DNA of 64,000 nt from Bacteroidales bacterium (GCA_017437125.1 JAFSBV010000010.1:1-64000); one strand, 5' to 3'; shown: positions 32,408 to 43,222, numbered from the stretch's first letter. Notes: generated from the letters alone by a model not told the origin. Made by a program: numbers and translations.

Positions 32408-34966
32408 ATGGGACAGAATATGAAAAATTACATCTTGAAGCCATTGCTGGCTTTTGCTGCATTGATTGCTGTGTCGAATGCACAGGCAATTGATCATCCT
32501 AAGGCTACACTTCCTGTGATTTCTTCCGAGCGTTTCACTCTCGTAGAAGATGGAAGGCCTGATCCGATAGTCGTGTCATCAACCGAGGACAAGGCAGTTC
32601 TTCGTGCCGCCGACAATCTGCTGAAGGATTTTGAGCGAGTGACCGGTAACAGACCTGCAATGTCAGAAACGGTATCTTCCGACCGTGCGATAATAATAGG
32701 CTCCGTGGATTCTCCGATTATCAAGGATATGGTTGCGCGCGGTAGATTTGATGTGAGCGGACTTCAGGGTTGTAACGAGAAATATATCATCCAGACAGTC
32801 TCAGAGCCGATGGATGGTATAGGAGAGGCTCTCGTGATTGCAGGAAGCGACCGCAGGGGAGTCGTTTACGGAATCTATGAACTTTCGGAGCAGATAGGTG
32901 TTTCGCCTTGGTATGACTGGGCTGATGTTCCTGTGGCAAGACAGCAGAATCTTTCCATAGCAAGAGGTTCATACACAGCTGGCGAGCCTGCTGTACGTTA
33001 TCGTGGTATCTTCCTTAATGACGAGGCTCCTTGCCTTACCGGCTGGGTCAAGAACACATATGGAACAGACTATGGTGATCATCGCTTCTATGAGCGCGTT
33101 TTCGAACTTATTCTCAGACTCCGCGGCAATTTCATGTGGCCTGCAATGTGGTCATGGGCTTTTTATGCCGATGATCCTGAAAACAGCAGGATCGCTGATG
33201 AGATGGGTGTGATAATGGGAACTTCGCATCATGAGCCTATGGCCAGAAATCATCAGGAATGGGCGCGTAACCGCAAGGGATATGGTGCATGGAACTACAG
33301 GACGAACAAGAAGGTCATTGACCAGTTCTTCCGTGAAGGTATCGAAAGGATGCAGGGTACGGAGGATGTTGTCACAATAGGCATGAGAGGTGACGGTGAC
33401 GAGGCGATGAGCCGTGAGGCGGATCTTGCTCTTCTCGAAGATGTGATCGAGAATCAGCGCAGGATCATCCGTCGTGTTACAAGGAGGCCGGCTGAAGAGA
33501 CCCCTCAGGTCTGGGCTCTTTATAAGGAAGTTCAGGAGTACTATGAGAAGGGTCTCAGAGTTCCGGATGACGTGACCATCCTTATTTCCGATGATAACTG
33601 GGGAGATGTCCGCAAGCTCCCTAATGCAGAAGAACGTAAGCGTGGTGGCGGCTGGGGCATGTATTACCATGTTGACTATGTCGGTGCGCCTCGTAACTCC
33701 AAATGGCTGAATGTCACTCCGGTACAGAATCTCTGGGAACAGATGCAGCTTACATACGAGTATGGTGTTGACCGCCTCTGGGTACTGAATGTCGGTGACC
33801 TTAAACCGATGGAATATCCTATCACTCTTTTCCTCGACATGGCATGGGATCCTACACGTTATACTGCAGCAGACATAAAGGATCATACGGTGGAATTCTG
33901 CAGACAGCAGTTCGGTGAAGATCAGGCTGTTGAGGCTGCACGTATCCTTAACCTTTACAGCAAGTACAATGGACGAATAACAGCCGAAATGCTTGACCGT
34001 AATACATATAACCTTGCTACTGGCGAATGGAAGCAGGTTTCGGACGAGTATCTCAAGCTCGAGGCTGAAGCTCTCCGTCAGTACCTGACTCTACCTGAGG
34101 AAATGAGGGATGCTTATTTCCAGCTCATTCTTTTCCCTGTCCAGGCCATGGCCAATGTATATGAAATGTATTATGCCCAGGCAATGAACCACGCTCTGTA
34201 TAAGGCGAACGATCCGGGAGCAAACTATTGGGCAGACAAGGTCGAAGCTTGCTTTGCACGTGACAAGTATCTCTCGAATCAGTATAATAACGAGATGGCA
34301 GGCGGAAAATGGAAGGACATGATGATCCAGAAGCATATAGGATATACGATGTGGAATGACAGTTTTCCTGAGGACATCCTTCCTGAGATATTCAGGGTAG
34401 AGGAGTCTGACCAGCTTCCTTCCGGTTATGTGTTCTCATCAGATCAGAGACGTGTAGTGATCGAGGCTCCGCACATATATTCAAAGAAGAATTCGGAAGA
34501 AGGAAACTGGATGCTTATTCCTGATATGGGACGTACGCTTGGAGGAGTCGCTCTCTTCCCGTATGATGTACCGGTAGAAGGTGCCAGCCTGACATACAGG
34601 ATGGAAATTCCTGATGGAGTGAAGAATGTGACCGTTCATGTAGCTACGAAATCGACTCTTGCCTTCCATGACGAGCAGGGCCATAGCTACAGGGTCGGCT
34701 TCAAGGGGGCTCCGGCTGTCGAGCGTTGCTTCAATGACAAGCTCAATGAGAAGCCTGAGAATGTGTATTCGATTTATTATCCGACTGTTGCGCGTCGTGT
34801 AGCTGTAGAAAAGATCGATCTTGAACTCCCGGAGGCATCAACTTCATATGAACTTGTTATCGAGCCTCTTGATCCGGGCATTGTCTTCGAAAAGATCGTA
34901 GTCGATTTCGGAGGGTATCAGGAAAGTTATCTCATGGGTAATGAATCTTCTTATGTCAGAAAATAA
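32408..34966 (+). CDS. GH115 alpha-1,2-glucuronidase
   Basis: The 852-residue secreted protein (signal peptide ending SNAQA) matches GH115: an N-terminal alpha/beta domain, then a barrel with YRGIFLNDEAPCLTGWVKNT, RLRGNFMWPAMW, MGTSHHEPMARNHQEW and DNWGDVRKLP, then helical and C-terminal beta domains. GH115 enzymes remove 4-O-methyl-glucuronic acid from both internal and end xylose residues of glucuronoxylan. A second ATG at 32420 gives a more usual signal peptide (MKNYILK) and may be the true start. The esterase gene follows after 12 bases. Confidence 0.94.
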   Translation: MGQNMKNYILKPLLAFAALIAVSNAQAIDHPKATLPVISSERFTLVEDGRPDPIVVSSTEDKAVLRAADNLLKDFERVTGNRPAMSETVSSDRAIIIGSVDSPIIKDMVARGRFDVSGLQGCNEKYIIQTVSEPMDGIGEALVIAGSDRRGVVYGIYELSEQIGVSPWYDWADVPVARQQNLSIARGSYTAGEPAVRYRGIFLNDEAPCLTGWVKNTYGTDYGDHRFYERVFELILRLRGNFMWPAMWSWAFYADDPENSRIADEMGVIMGTSHHEPMARNHQEWARNRKGYGAWNYRTNKKVIDQFFREGIERMQGTEDVVTIGMRGDGDEAMSREADLALLEDVIENQRRIIRRVTRRPAEETPQVWALYKEVQEYYEKGLRVPDDVTILISDDNWGDVRKLPNAEERKRGGGWGMYYHVDYVGAPRNSKWLNVTPVQNLWEQMQLTYEYGVDRLWVLNVGDLKPMEYPITLFLDMAWDPTRYTAADIKDHTVEFCRQQFGEDQAVEAARILNLYSKYNGRITAEMLDRNTYNLATGEWKQVSDEYLKLEAEALRQYLTLPEEMRDAYFQLILFPVQAMANVYEMYYAQAMNHALYKANDPGANYWADKVEACFARDKYLSNQYNNEMAGGKWKDMMIQKHIGYTMWNDSFPEDILPEIFRVEESDQLPSGYVFSSDQRRVVIEAPHIYSKKNSEEGNWMLIPDMGRTLGGVALFPYDVPVEGASLTYRMEIPDGVKNVTVHVATKSTLAFHDEQGHSYRVGFKGAPAVERCFNDKLNEKPENVYSIYYPTVARRVAVEKIDLELPEASTSYELVIEPLDPGIVFEKIVVDFGGYQESYLMGNESSYVRK

Positions 34967-34978
34967 ACATTATTTGTC

Positions 34979-36514
34979 ATGAAACGTTTATCATTAATTC
35001 TCTTGACAAGCCTGCTTTCCCTGGCGTCGTGCAGAAATGCTGAACCTGGCGTGGTCAAGGTCGCAGGCGGATGGATCAAAGGTAATGTCACTGAAGATCT
35101 TTGCATTTATAAAGGAATTCCATTTGCGGCTCCTCCAGTCGGAGACCTGAGATGGAAGGCCCCTCAGCCTGTCCAGCCATGGGAAGGTATCAAGGAGACA
35201 GTGAATTACGGACCAGGCCCTGTTCAGGGAGCCGGGGCTCCGAGTGAAGAGTTCTCAGAAGACTGCCTTTATCTCAATGTATGGAGTCCGGCGAAATCTC
35301 CGAAGGACAAGCTCCCTGTTCTTGTATGGATTTACGGAGGTGGCTTCTCTATGGGATCCTCTGCGTTCAATGATGGAGCAGAGCTTGCCCGTAAAGGTGT
35401 CGTGCTCGTCAGCTTCAACTATCGCGTCGGACAGATGGGCTTCTTTGCACATCCTGAACTGAGTGCGGAAAACCCTGAAGGAGTATCTGGAAACTATGGC
35501 ATTCTCGATCAGATTGCCGCATTGCAGTGGATCCAGGACAATATTTCTGTATTCGGCGGTGATCCGGACAAGGTGACCATCTTCGGTGAATCTGCCGGTG
35601 GAATCTCGGTCAGCATGCTTTGTGCCTCTCCTTTGGCAAAAGGCCTTTTCAGAGGTGCGATCTCTCAGAGCGGTGGTTCATTCGGTCCTGTAGTAGAGAA
35701 GAATTACCCGGGAGAAAACATGAAAAGTCTGGAAATGGCTGAGAAAGACGGTGTTATGTTCGCTGAAGGACTTGGCGTGAAGTCTGTTGCTGAGCTCCGT
35801 GCCATGAAGCCTTCCGAGCTCGGTCGTCCTTTCGCAATGGCTGGCGGTGCATGGCCGGTAGTTGACGGTTATGTGATACCGGACGATCAGTACAGGATGT
35901 ATGAGGCCGGAAATTTCAATGATGTAGATGTACTTATAGGATATAATTCCGATGAGGGAGCGAGCTTCTCTTTCGGTGGAAATGATCCTGTCGCTCATCG
36001 TGCAAGCGTCAGGGAAAGATATGAGCAGTTTGCCGATGATCTCCTTGAAGTTTATCCAGCAGATGGTCCGGTAGTCCCTAAGACCGGCCGTGACCTTGCC
36101 CGTGATGCCGCATTCGGCTGGCATACGTGGAGCTGGGCGCGCCTCCAGTCTGAAAAGGGCAGTTCCAAGGTATTCCTCTATTATTTTGACCAGCATCCTG
36201 AGTATCCTGAGGATTCTCCACGTTACGGATTCGGTTCACCTCACGGACAGGATGTGGATTTCGTCTTCAAGGCTCTGAAGGAGGAAGTATGCGATACTGA
36301 CTTCGAACTATCTGACATAATGGCAACTTATTGGACCAACTTTGCGAAATACGGTGACCCTAACGGAGAATCCCTTCCTGAATGGCCGGAATTCACAAAG
36401 GATAATCATGTTGCAATGGTTCTCAAGGGAGACAGGCCTTATCCTTCTTCTGTTCCTGACGAGGATGCCATGTGGGTTCTGAATTCATATTTCGAATGGA
36501 GAAGAAACCAGTGA
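34979..36514 (+). CDS. Type-B carboxylesterase lipoprotein
   Basis: The 511-residue alpha/beta-hydrolase has a lipoprotein signal (SLLSLASC), EDCLYLNVWSP, the oxyanion GGGFSMGSS segment, the serine motif FGESAGG, a glutamate in NSDEGASF and a histidine in SPHGQDVDFVF. It hydrolyses carboxylic esters; placed directly after GH115 it could remove glucuronoyl, acetyl or aromatic esters from xylan, but that is inference from context. It is the last gene of the GH5-GNAT-GH115-esterase run and ends at a strong terminator. Confidence 0.92.
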   Translation: MKRLSLILLTSLLSLASCRNAEPGVVKVAGGWIKGNVTEDLCIYKGIPFAAPPVGDLRWKAPQPVQPWEGIKETVNYGPGPVQGAGAPSEEFSEDCLYLNVWSPAKSPKDKLPVLVWIYGGGFSMGSSAFNDGAELARKGVVLVSFNYRVGQMGFFAHPELSAENPEGVSGNYGILDQIAALQWIQDNISVFGGDPDKVTIFGESAGGISVSMLCASPLAKGLFRGAISQSGGSFGPVVEKNYPGENMKSLEMAEKDGVMFAEGLGVKSVAELRAMKPSELGRPFAMAGGAWPVVDGYVIPDDQYRMYEAGNFNDVDVLIGYNSDEGASFSFGGNDPVAHRASVRERYEQFADDLLEVYPADGPVVPKTGRDLARDAAFGWHTWSWARLQSEKGSSKVFLYYFDQHPEYPEDSPRYGFGSPHGQDVDFVFKALKEEVCDTDFELSDIMATYWTNFAKYGDPNGESLPEWPEFTKDNHVAMVLKGDRPYPSSVPDEDAMWVLNSYFEWRRNQ

Positions 36515-36551
36515 TAACAGGCAGATGATTCAAAATTAACAGTTTTTATTT

Positions 36552-36585
36552 AGGATGTCGCAAGTCGTGACATCCTCTTTTTTTT
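36552..36585 (+). terminator. Terminator after the esterase gene
   Basis: AGGATGTC at 36552-36559 pairs with GACATCCT at 36569-36576, with two more pairs inside, followed by C and eight Ts (36578-36585). Confidence 0.88.
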
Positions 36586-36646
36586 GAATTGTCAATTCTG
36601 TAAAGCAAATGGTCGGAATTTAGAATCTGCCACATATTATTAATGT

Positions 36647-36654
36647 TATATTTG
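36647..36654 (+). promoter_or_regulatory. -7 box of the GH51 gene
   Basis: TATATTTG, 38 bases before the ATG at 36693. The -33 element is poor (TTTAG region near 36619). The gap 36515-36692 holds only this and the terminator. Confidence 0.55.
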
Positions 36655-36692
36655 TAAATAGCATAATACGTAATAACCAAGAATTCAATAAC

Positions 36693-39227
36693 ATGAAACG
36701 ACTTTTGACAATTATTCTTGTAATGACGCTGTCTGCACTAAGTGCGGCTTCGCAAGAGAACGTAAGCATCAATATCAGTTCGAAAGCGCCGTCGGGAAAC
36801 ATAAATCCGATGATATACGGACAGCTTTTCGAGCACATCTATTTCTCTGCAAACAACGGTGTATGGCAGGAACTGATCTATGAGCGCTCCTTCGAACCTG
36901 AACAGTATCCCGGCATTCATCCGAGAGACGGTTTCTTCGACGGATGGTATATGGATGATGACCAGGTTCTCCATTCGCCTACAAGGTATGAACAGCCTCT
37001 GAACATCACTTCCGTTGAAAGTGACGATTATGATATCACGATGGATGTAAAATGGCGTTCATACAGATTGGTCAACCGCGCATGGAGCGGTGGACTGATG
37101 GATATGAGATTCGCAGTCAAGAATCAGGCTGACGGTGAACCGTATTACGTTCGTCTTCACAATCCTTATTATGAGGCACGTATCCTCAGCACGGCTCAGA
37201 CAGAGTCTCAGATCCAGGCTCAGAGCATGGCACAGGCCCGTCAGAATGCCCTGCAGGTGACCGAGCAGAACTTCTCTATCTCAAAAAAGGTGGAAAAGGA
37301 AGTTCCTGGTTTCGGAGGAAGGATGCGCAAGGTCATGACATTCGAGCCGATAGTTTACAGGATCGCTACTCCTGAACAGATCAATGAGAATCAGGACTGG
37401 CATAAGCTCCGCATAAGCTGTAAGGGAAATACCATGACCGTATATTGGGACGGCAAGAAGGTGCTCTCGAACAATAAGCTTGAAGCTGCCGGAAAGAACG
37501 ATATCGTGTTCTGGGTGAATTATACCGAAGCATATTACAGAAACATCAAGGTTACATCTTCAAACGGAAAGACCGTCTATTTCGAGGGTACTCCTGAGGA
37601 TGTAAAGATTCCAGCTGTAGCACCTCAGTGGAATTCTTTCGGCAATGCTGAATTCGAGATGGTCAAGGGCGATGCTATCAACATGGATTATTCTCAGAAG
37701 ATCGCGGCTGTTTCAAAATCAGGAGTTTATCAGGGACCTCAGAATGTCATTCCTGGAGAAACCTTCGTCGGATCAATCTATGCTAAGGGTGACGGAGTAC
37801 TTTCGGTCGGCCTGAAGAGAGGCGATGATTTCATTGTCGAACAGAAGATAGGAGTTCCCGGCAGCGAGTGGAAGAAATTCGAAATCAGTCTCCCGGCCGG
37901 AGAGAACAGCGGTGATGCGGATTTTGCCATTGCAGTAGAGAACGGTACAGTACAGATCGATCAGGTGACTCTATCAACCGCTACTGGTCAGGCCAACGGA
38001 GGTTTCAGACCGGACATACTCCAGACAGTGAAGGATCTTCATCCTACATGTCTGCGCTGGCCGGGAGGAGGTTATGTTGCTCAGTACGACTGGAAATGGG
38101 GAATAGGACCACAGGAGGACCGTCAGAGATGGCCTAACTGGATGTGGATGGATTATGATCAGAATTGTTTCGGTACAGACGAATTCATCAAGTTCTGCCG
38201 TGAGGTCAATACAGAACCGATCATAGTAGTTTCAGTAAGATTTGAACTTCCTGAGTCTGAGAGGGATCGCATTATCCAGGACGCAGCTGACTGGGTCGCA
38301 TATTGCAATGAGCCTGCTACAGGCAAATGGGGAAGCATACGTGCCGCCAACGGACATCCGGAGCCGTATAATGTGAAATATTGGGAGATCGACAATGAGA
38401 TGTGGGAAATGGGAATTGAGAAATACGAGGCATGTGTCCGTGATTTCTCAGAAGCCATGCGTGCAGTTGACCCTACGATCAAGATCATCGCATGCGGAGG
38501 TTTCCGTGGTCAGGACGAGGGAATGATCCAGCGCTCTGCCAACTATTTCGACTATCTCAGCCTCCACCATTATGAGCAGCCTGGCGGTTATGCCACGGGT
38601 CCTGCACGTCTCGGAGCCCAGTATGACCAGTATGCAGAGATGATCGCGAACTCTCCTAATCCGAATGTAAAGCTTTTCATCTCGGAGTGGAATCTTCAGA
38701 GCATTGACTGGAGAACCGGTCTCTTTGCCGGAGGATTTCTTAACGAGTGTGAAGCGCGTGACATCGTTGCAATCGGATCTGCCGCTCTCTTTATCCGTCG
38801 TACGGATGCTCCTGACTGGAACAATGCATTCATAAACTTCGACTATAAGGATGTGTTCGTTGCTCCTAACTATCAGGTTACCGAGCTCTGGTATGATAAT
38901 TTCTCAAGATATCGTCTTGATTACGAGGGAGATACAAAGGATCTCAGCGTGGTCACCACTCTGTCTGAGGACGGACGTAACGTCATCGTGAAGGTTGTGA
39001 ATGCAACTGAAAAGCCTTACCGTCTCACCATAGATGGAGATTGGAAAGGCATCGCTTCTTCACGATATGAATATTTTGCTCCAGGATCGCTTGACGTACA
39101 GAACAGCATGGAGAACAAGAATGCCGTAACACTTAAAACCTTCTCTCCTTCATTTACTGATGAACAGGTAGTGCTGGAAGTCGCTCCTCTTTCTGCCGGT
39201 GTACTGAAAATTGCCAGAAAATTCTAA
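36693..39227 (+). CDS. GH51 alpha-L-arabinofuranosidase
   Basis: The 844-residue secreted enzyme (signal peptide ending SAAS) has a GH51 barrel with catalytic acid/base E569 (WEIDNEMWEMG) and nucleophile E665 (LFISEWNLQS), and a C-terminal beta-sandwich. Two beta-rich modules of carbohydrate-binding type lie before the barrel (about 60-420). It cuts alpha-linked L-arabinofuranose from arabinoxylan. The sequence QSQIQAQSMAQARQNALQ in the N-terminal part looks like a helical linker. The GH43 gene starts 3 bases after its stop, so the two are translationally linked. Confidence 0.95.
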   Translation: MKRLLTIILVMTLSALSAASQENVSINISSKAPSGNINPMIYGQLFEHIYFSANNGVWQELIYERSFEPEQYPGIHPRDGFFDGWYMDDDQVLHSPTRYEQPLNITSVESDDYDITMDVKWRSYRLVNRAWSGGLMDMRFAVKNQADGEPYYVRLHNPYYEARILSTAQTESQIQAQSMAQARQNALQVTEQNFSISKKVEKEVPGFGGRMRKVMTFEPIVYRIATPEQINENQDWHKLRISCKGNTMTVYWDGKKVLSNNKLEAAGKNDIVFWVNYTEAYYRNIKVTSSNGKTVYFEGTPEDVKIPAVAPQWNSFGNAEFEMVKGDAINMDYSQKIAAVSKSGVYQGPQNVIPGETFVGSIYAKGDGVLSVGLKRGDDFIVEQKIGVPGSEWKKFEISLPAGENSGDADFAIAVENGTVQIDQVTLSTATGQANGGFRPDILQTVKDLHPTCLRWPGGGYVAQYDWKWGIGPQEDRQRWPNWMWMDYDQNCFGTDEFIKFCREVNTEPIIVVSVRFELPESERDRIIQDAADWVAYCNEPATGKWGSIRAANGHPEPYNVKYWEIDNEMWEMGIEKYEACVRDFSEAMRAVDPTIKIIACGGFRGQDEGMIQRSANYFDYLSLHHYEQPGGYATGPARLGAQYDQYAEMIANSPNPNVKLFISEWNLQSIDWRTGLFAGGFLNECEARDIVAIGSAALFIRRTDAPDWNNAFINFDYKDVFVAPNYQVTELWYDNFSRYRLDYEGDTKDLSVVTTLSEDGRNVIVKVVNATEKPYRLTIDGDWKGIASSRYEYFAPGSLDVQNSMENKNAVTLKTFSPSFTDEQVVLEVAPLSAGVLKIARKF

Positions 39228-39230
39228 ACT

Positions 39231-40604
39231 ATGATAATTATGAAAAAGATACTGATTACATCTGCTCTGACACTTCTTTCCATGATGTGCCTTGCGCAGA
39301 ATCCGATTATTACGACAGCATACACTCCAGATCCTGCTCCTTTTGCATATGGTGACAAGCTCTATATGTTTACGGGACATGACGAGGATGATGCTACTTA
39401 TTTCAAGATGAATGACTGGATGGTCTATTCGACTGAGGATATGGTCAACTGGACATATCTCGGTACTCCGATCTCTACAGAGACCTTCAAATGGGCATAT
39501 CATGGTGACCGGGCATGGGCATCTCAGGCTGTTGAAAGAAACGGCAAATGGTATTGGTACGTCTGTCTGAACGATGCTGACAAGAAAGATGTCCTTGCAG
39601 TTGCCGTTGCTGATGATCCTCAAGGACCGTATGTCGATGCGATCGGTGCTCCGCTGGCTACGGGATGGTCATTCATCGATCCTACGATCTTCATAGACAA
39701 CGATGGACGTGCATATCTGTTCTGGGGCAACAAGGGCCTGTGGTATGGCGAACTCAATGACGATATGATATCGTTCAAGGACGGATATAAGGAAGTTCCC
39801 GGTTTCCATGATCCTGAATGCTTCGGCCCGCAGTCTATGAAGATGAACTGGGCAAAGGGCAAGGAGGAGCTTATGGTAGGCTTCGAGGAAGGCCCGTGGG
39901 TCACAAGAAGGGGAGATCTCTACTATATATCATATCCTGCAGGCGGCGTGCCTGAGCATATGGCATATTCGACAGCTCCGACAATCAACGGCCCTTGGAC
40001 ATATCGTGGTCGCATCATGGATGAAGCTGAGAATGCCTTCACGATCCATGGCGGTGAAGTCGAGTTCAAGGGAAGGAACTATATGTTCTATCATAACGGT
40101 GCTCTTCCTGACGGCATGGGATTTCATCGTTCAGCAGCAGTGGAGGAGTTCAGGTATAATCCTGACGGAACCATTCCGTTCATTCCTTTCACAGATGAAG
40201 GACCTGCACCTGTCGGCACATTGAATCCATATGAAAGGGTAGAGGCAGAGACTATGGCGCACAGCTGGGGAGTCAAGACTGACCGTCTTGCCGGCAAGGA
40301 ACACTATGTCAGGAAAATTGACAATGGAGACTGGATCAAGGTACGCGAGGTTGAATTCGGCACAGAAGGACCTGGGCAGCTTACCGTGAGCACTCTAAAT
40401 TTCCGGAATCCTGCAACAATTGAATTCTATATCGATGCAATGAGCGGCGCTCCGTTCGCAGCCGTCGAGGTTGACGGAAGCGTATCCGAGCAGACTGTCG
40501 AGGTAAGAAGCAGACGCCCGATAACCGGAAAGCATGATGTATATATCCTTTTCCGTGGCGGAGACGAGCAGTTCTTCGATTTCGACTGGTGGAAATTGGA
40601 CTGA
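39231..40604 (+). CDS. GH43 arabinofuranosidase/xylosidase with C-terminal CBM6-like domain
   Basis: The 457-residue secreted protein has a signal peptide (to CLAQ) and a GH43 five-bladed propeller with TAYTPDPAPFAYGDKLYMF (base aspartate), FIDPTIFIDNDG (pKa aspartate) and AFTIHGGEVEF (acid glutamate). Residues about 325-457 form a CBM6-like sandwich (VEAETMAHSWGVKTD, ending FFDFDWWKLD). It should remove arabinose or xylose from oligosaccharides. It starts 3 bases after GH51; a second ATG is at 39240. The GH9 pair follows after 29 bases. Confidence 0.94.
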   Translation: MIIMKKILITSALTLLSMMCLAQNPIITTAYTPDPAPFAYGDKLYMFTGHDEDDATYFKMNDWMVYSTEDMVNWTYLGTPISTETFKWAYHGDRAWASQAVERNGKWYWYVCLNDADKKDVLAVAVADDPQGPYVDAIGAPLATGWSFIDPTIFIDNDGRAYLFWGNKGLWYGELNDDMISFKDGYKEVPGFHDPECFGPQSMKMNWAKGKEELMVGFEEGPWVTRRGDLYYISYPAGGVPEHMAYSTAPTINGPWTYRGRIMDEAENAFTIHGGEVEFKGRNYMFYHNGALPDGMGFHRSAAVEEFRYNPDGTIPFIPFTDEGPAPVGTLNPYERVEAETMAHSWGVKTDRLAGKEHYVRKIDNGDWIKVREVEFGTEGPGQLTVSTLNFRNPATIEFYIDAMSGAPFAAVEVDGSVSEQTVEVRSRRPITGKHDVYILFRGGDEQFFDFDWWKLD

Positions 40605-40633
40605 TTTAACTGATAACCATAATACTATTTACT

Positions 40634-43222
40634 ATGAAACCAAGATTGATTTTCATTTCTGTGCTCATGGCATTGAGTTCGTCAATGCTTTCAGCGCAGT
40701 CATTAAAGGTGAATGACCTTGAATATTTCGAGGACAGGGGAGTCAATTTTCTTGTTTACAGCAATGAATACAACGGTATGTTCTGTGATGAGAAGACTGC
40801 TGCGATCGAGATCATTCAAAGAGGTGTACGTATTGCTACCGGTGGTGGCATACGTCTGATGAACACTCCTGAACAGTGGGATATCTATCCGGTTCTCGAG
40901 TCAAGAAAGGTTGACAAGGAAGGAAATGCCATCGAAGTGGTTCTTTATTATCCACGTTATGACTTCAGGGCAACAGTCAAGGTTACAGGCAAGGATAAAG
41001 GAGTTACCATGGCAGTTTATCTTGACAAGCCAGTCCCTGAAGAACTTGTAGGCAAGGCTGGTATGAACATCGAGTTCTTCCCTGCGACATATTTCGGAAA
41101 GTCATATCTGATGGACGGGAAATACGATATCCTTCCGAAGCATCCTTCCGGAAATACAGAGATACGTCCGATTTCGGAAAAGGTGATCCAGATCTATGGT
41201 GAGGGTGCAAGCTACTCTACATTCGATGATAGAGGCAGGGATGAATTCCTTGTTGCACATCCTCTTGCAACAGGAAATACCCTTGTGATGGCACCGGAAG
41301 ACAAGAATATCCGTGTAACATTCAAGTCAGAATCCGAGATAAATCTTTATGATGGCCGCAATCTTTCGTCAAATGGAACATTTGTAGTAAGGTCCATTCT
41401 TCCTGGAAACAAGACCGGCAAGGTCGCTGAGTGGTATGTGGAGCAGGGATTCGATCCTCAGTGGGTGAGGGAGCCAAATATCGGAATTTCCCAGGTGGGT
41501 TATACGCCTGCACAGAAGAAGGTTGCCGTTGTAGAGCTTGACAAGAACTATGAAGTGCCTGCTTCTGCAAAGATCATCCGTGTTGCTGCAGACGGAAAAC
41601 GTACGGTAGTTGCCGAGCCGGCTGTCAAGGAGTGGGGAGTATATTACAACCGATACAATTACGCAAAGGTTGACTTCACTTCTGTAAAGGAACCAGGTCT
41701 CTACGTGCTTCAGTTCGGTGATCACACTACCAATGTTTTTCCGATTGCCGAGAATGTATATGGTGATAAGTGGCATACGACAATGGACGTATGGCTTCCT
41801 GCGCAGATGGATCATATGGAGGTGAAGGAAGGCTACAGGGTATGGCACGGCCGCTCGAATATGGATGATGCCCTTCAGGCTCCTCTCAATGTTTCCATGC
41901 ATGACGGCTACAAGATGGGAAATGAAACAAATACGAAGTATGCTCCTTATGAGCATATTCCGGGTCTCGGGGTAGGTGCATGGTATGATGCAGGTGACTT
42001 TGACATTCAGTCAGGTACCGTGATCGGCCTTACACAGCAGTTCGCTTTCCTTTGGAGCCTTTTCGGAGAAGACCGCGACCAGACATATATCGATCAGAAG
42101 ACCCAGTTCGTTGACATCCATCGTCCTGACGGATATCCGGATGTACTCCAGCAGTGTGAGCATGGTGTGCTCAACCTTATCGCTCAGGTAGAGAACATCG
42201 GCTTTGTTGCGCAGGGCATCGTACAGGGAAATACATGGCAGTATGTTCATATCGGTGACGGTTCTGCACAGACAGACGGATATATATATAATCCTGCTCT
42301 GAGACCATATGATGTAGTTGGCGGAACGTCAGGTACATGTGATGACCGTTTCGCTTTTACAGGAAATTATTCACCTGCCGGTCAGATGTCAACTATAGCA
42401 GCTATGGCTGCTGCAGCACGTGCACTCAAGGATTATAATCCGGAAGTCTCTGCAAAGGCTCTGAAACTGGCAGTTAAGCTCTGGGATGAGAATTTTGAAG
42501 CTGCAGATCCTGCAAACAATCAGAACACGACCAACAGATGGATGCGTGGTGAGCAGAGAACAGGTGCGGCCATCCAGCTATGGAGGGCTACCGGCGAGCA
42601 GAAATATAAGGATTTCTTCCTTCCTAAGGTAATGGAACAGCTGAAAAACCAGCCGGATCAGCAGCGTGGCGGTCAGGGCGGATACTTCCGTGCACCTAAC
42701 CTTAATACGGCTCTCGAACTCTATCCTCTTCTTGATGATGAATTCAAGGCTGCCGTTAAGGCTGCAGTACCTGCATATGTTAAGGCTGTGGAGGCGATTG
42801 CTGCCGAGAACCCTTACGGTGTTCCTGTATCGGGACGCGGATGGGGAGGTACAGAGGTGGCTCTCAACTGGGCATACAACAACTATCTCGTATGGAAATA
42901 TTTCCCTGATATGATCGATCCTGAACTCGTTCTTAACGGAATGCATTTCATTTTCGGCCGTCATCCTTATTCAAATGTTTCCTTTGTCAATTCCGTAGGA
43001 GTCCATACAAAGAAGGTGGCATATGGAACCAACCGTGCTGATTATACGGTGATTCCTGGTGGAATTGTTCCTGGTCTTCTGATCATGAATCCTGACTTCA
43101 TGGAGCATAAGGATGATTACCCGTTCCTTTGGGGTGAAAACGAGTGCTGTACACGTAATGTGCCGCAGTTCGTGATGCTTACCCTTGGTGCAGAGGAGAT
43201 TACAAAGGCTATGAACAAATAA
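40634..43222 (+). CDS. GH9 endo-glucanase (first of tandem pair)
   Basis: The 862-residue secreted protein (signal peptide ending MLSAQ) has a long beta-rich N-terminal part (about 25-280), an Ig-like CelD_N domain (about 285-375; NIGISQVGYTPAQKKVAVVE) and a GH9 alpha/alpha-barrel. Catalytic features are WYDAGDFDI (D452, D455) and GENECC near the end (E837 likely the proton donor). GH9 enzymes cut beta-1,4-glucan; some act on xyloglucan or mixed-linkage glucan. Its stop codon overlaps the start of a paralogous GH9 gene. It shares an operon with GH51 and GH43. Confidence 0.94.
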   Translation: MKPRLIFISVLMALSSSMLSAQSLKVNDLEYFEDRGVNFLVYSNEYNGMFCDEKTAAIEIIQRGVRIATGGGIRLMNTPEQWDIYPVLESRKVDKEGNAIEVVLYYPRYDFRATVKVTGKDKGVTMAVYLDKPVPEELVGKAGMNIEFFPATYFGKSYLMDGKYDILPKHPSGNTEIRPISEKVIQIYGEGASYSTFDDRGRDEFLVAHPLATGNTLVMAPEDKNIRVTFKSESEINLYDGRNLSSNGTFVVRSILPGNKTGKVAEWYVEQGFDPQWVREPNIGISQVGYTPAQKKVAVVELDKNYEVPASAKIIRVAADGKRTVVAEPAVKEWGVYYNRYNYAKVDFTSVKEPGLYVLQFGDHTTNVFPIAENVYGDKWHTTMDVWLPAQMDHMEVKEGYRVWHGRSNMDDALQAPLNVSMHDGYKMGNETNTKYAPYEHIPGLGVGAWYDAGDFDIQSGTVIGLTQQFAFLWSLFGEDRDQTYIDQKTQFVDIHRPDGYPDVLQQCEHGVLNLIAQVENIGFVAQGIVQGNTWQYVHIGDGSAQTDGYIYNPALRPYDVVGGTSGTCDDRFAFTGNYSPAGQMSTIAAMAAAARALKDYNPEVSAKALKLAVKLWDENFEAADPANNQNTTNRWMRGEQRTGAAIQLWRATGEQKYKDFFLPKVMEQLKNQPDQQRGGQGGYFRAPNLNTALELYPLLDDEFKAAVKAAVPAYVKAVEAIAAENPYGVPVSGRGWGGTEVALNWAYNNYLVWKYFPDMIDPELVLNGMHFIFGRHPYSNVSFVNSVGVHTKKVAYGTNRADYTVIPGGIVPGLLIMNPDFMEHKDDYPFLWGENECCTRNVPQFVMLTLGAEEITKAMNK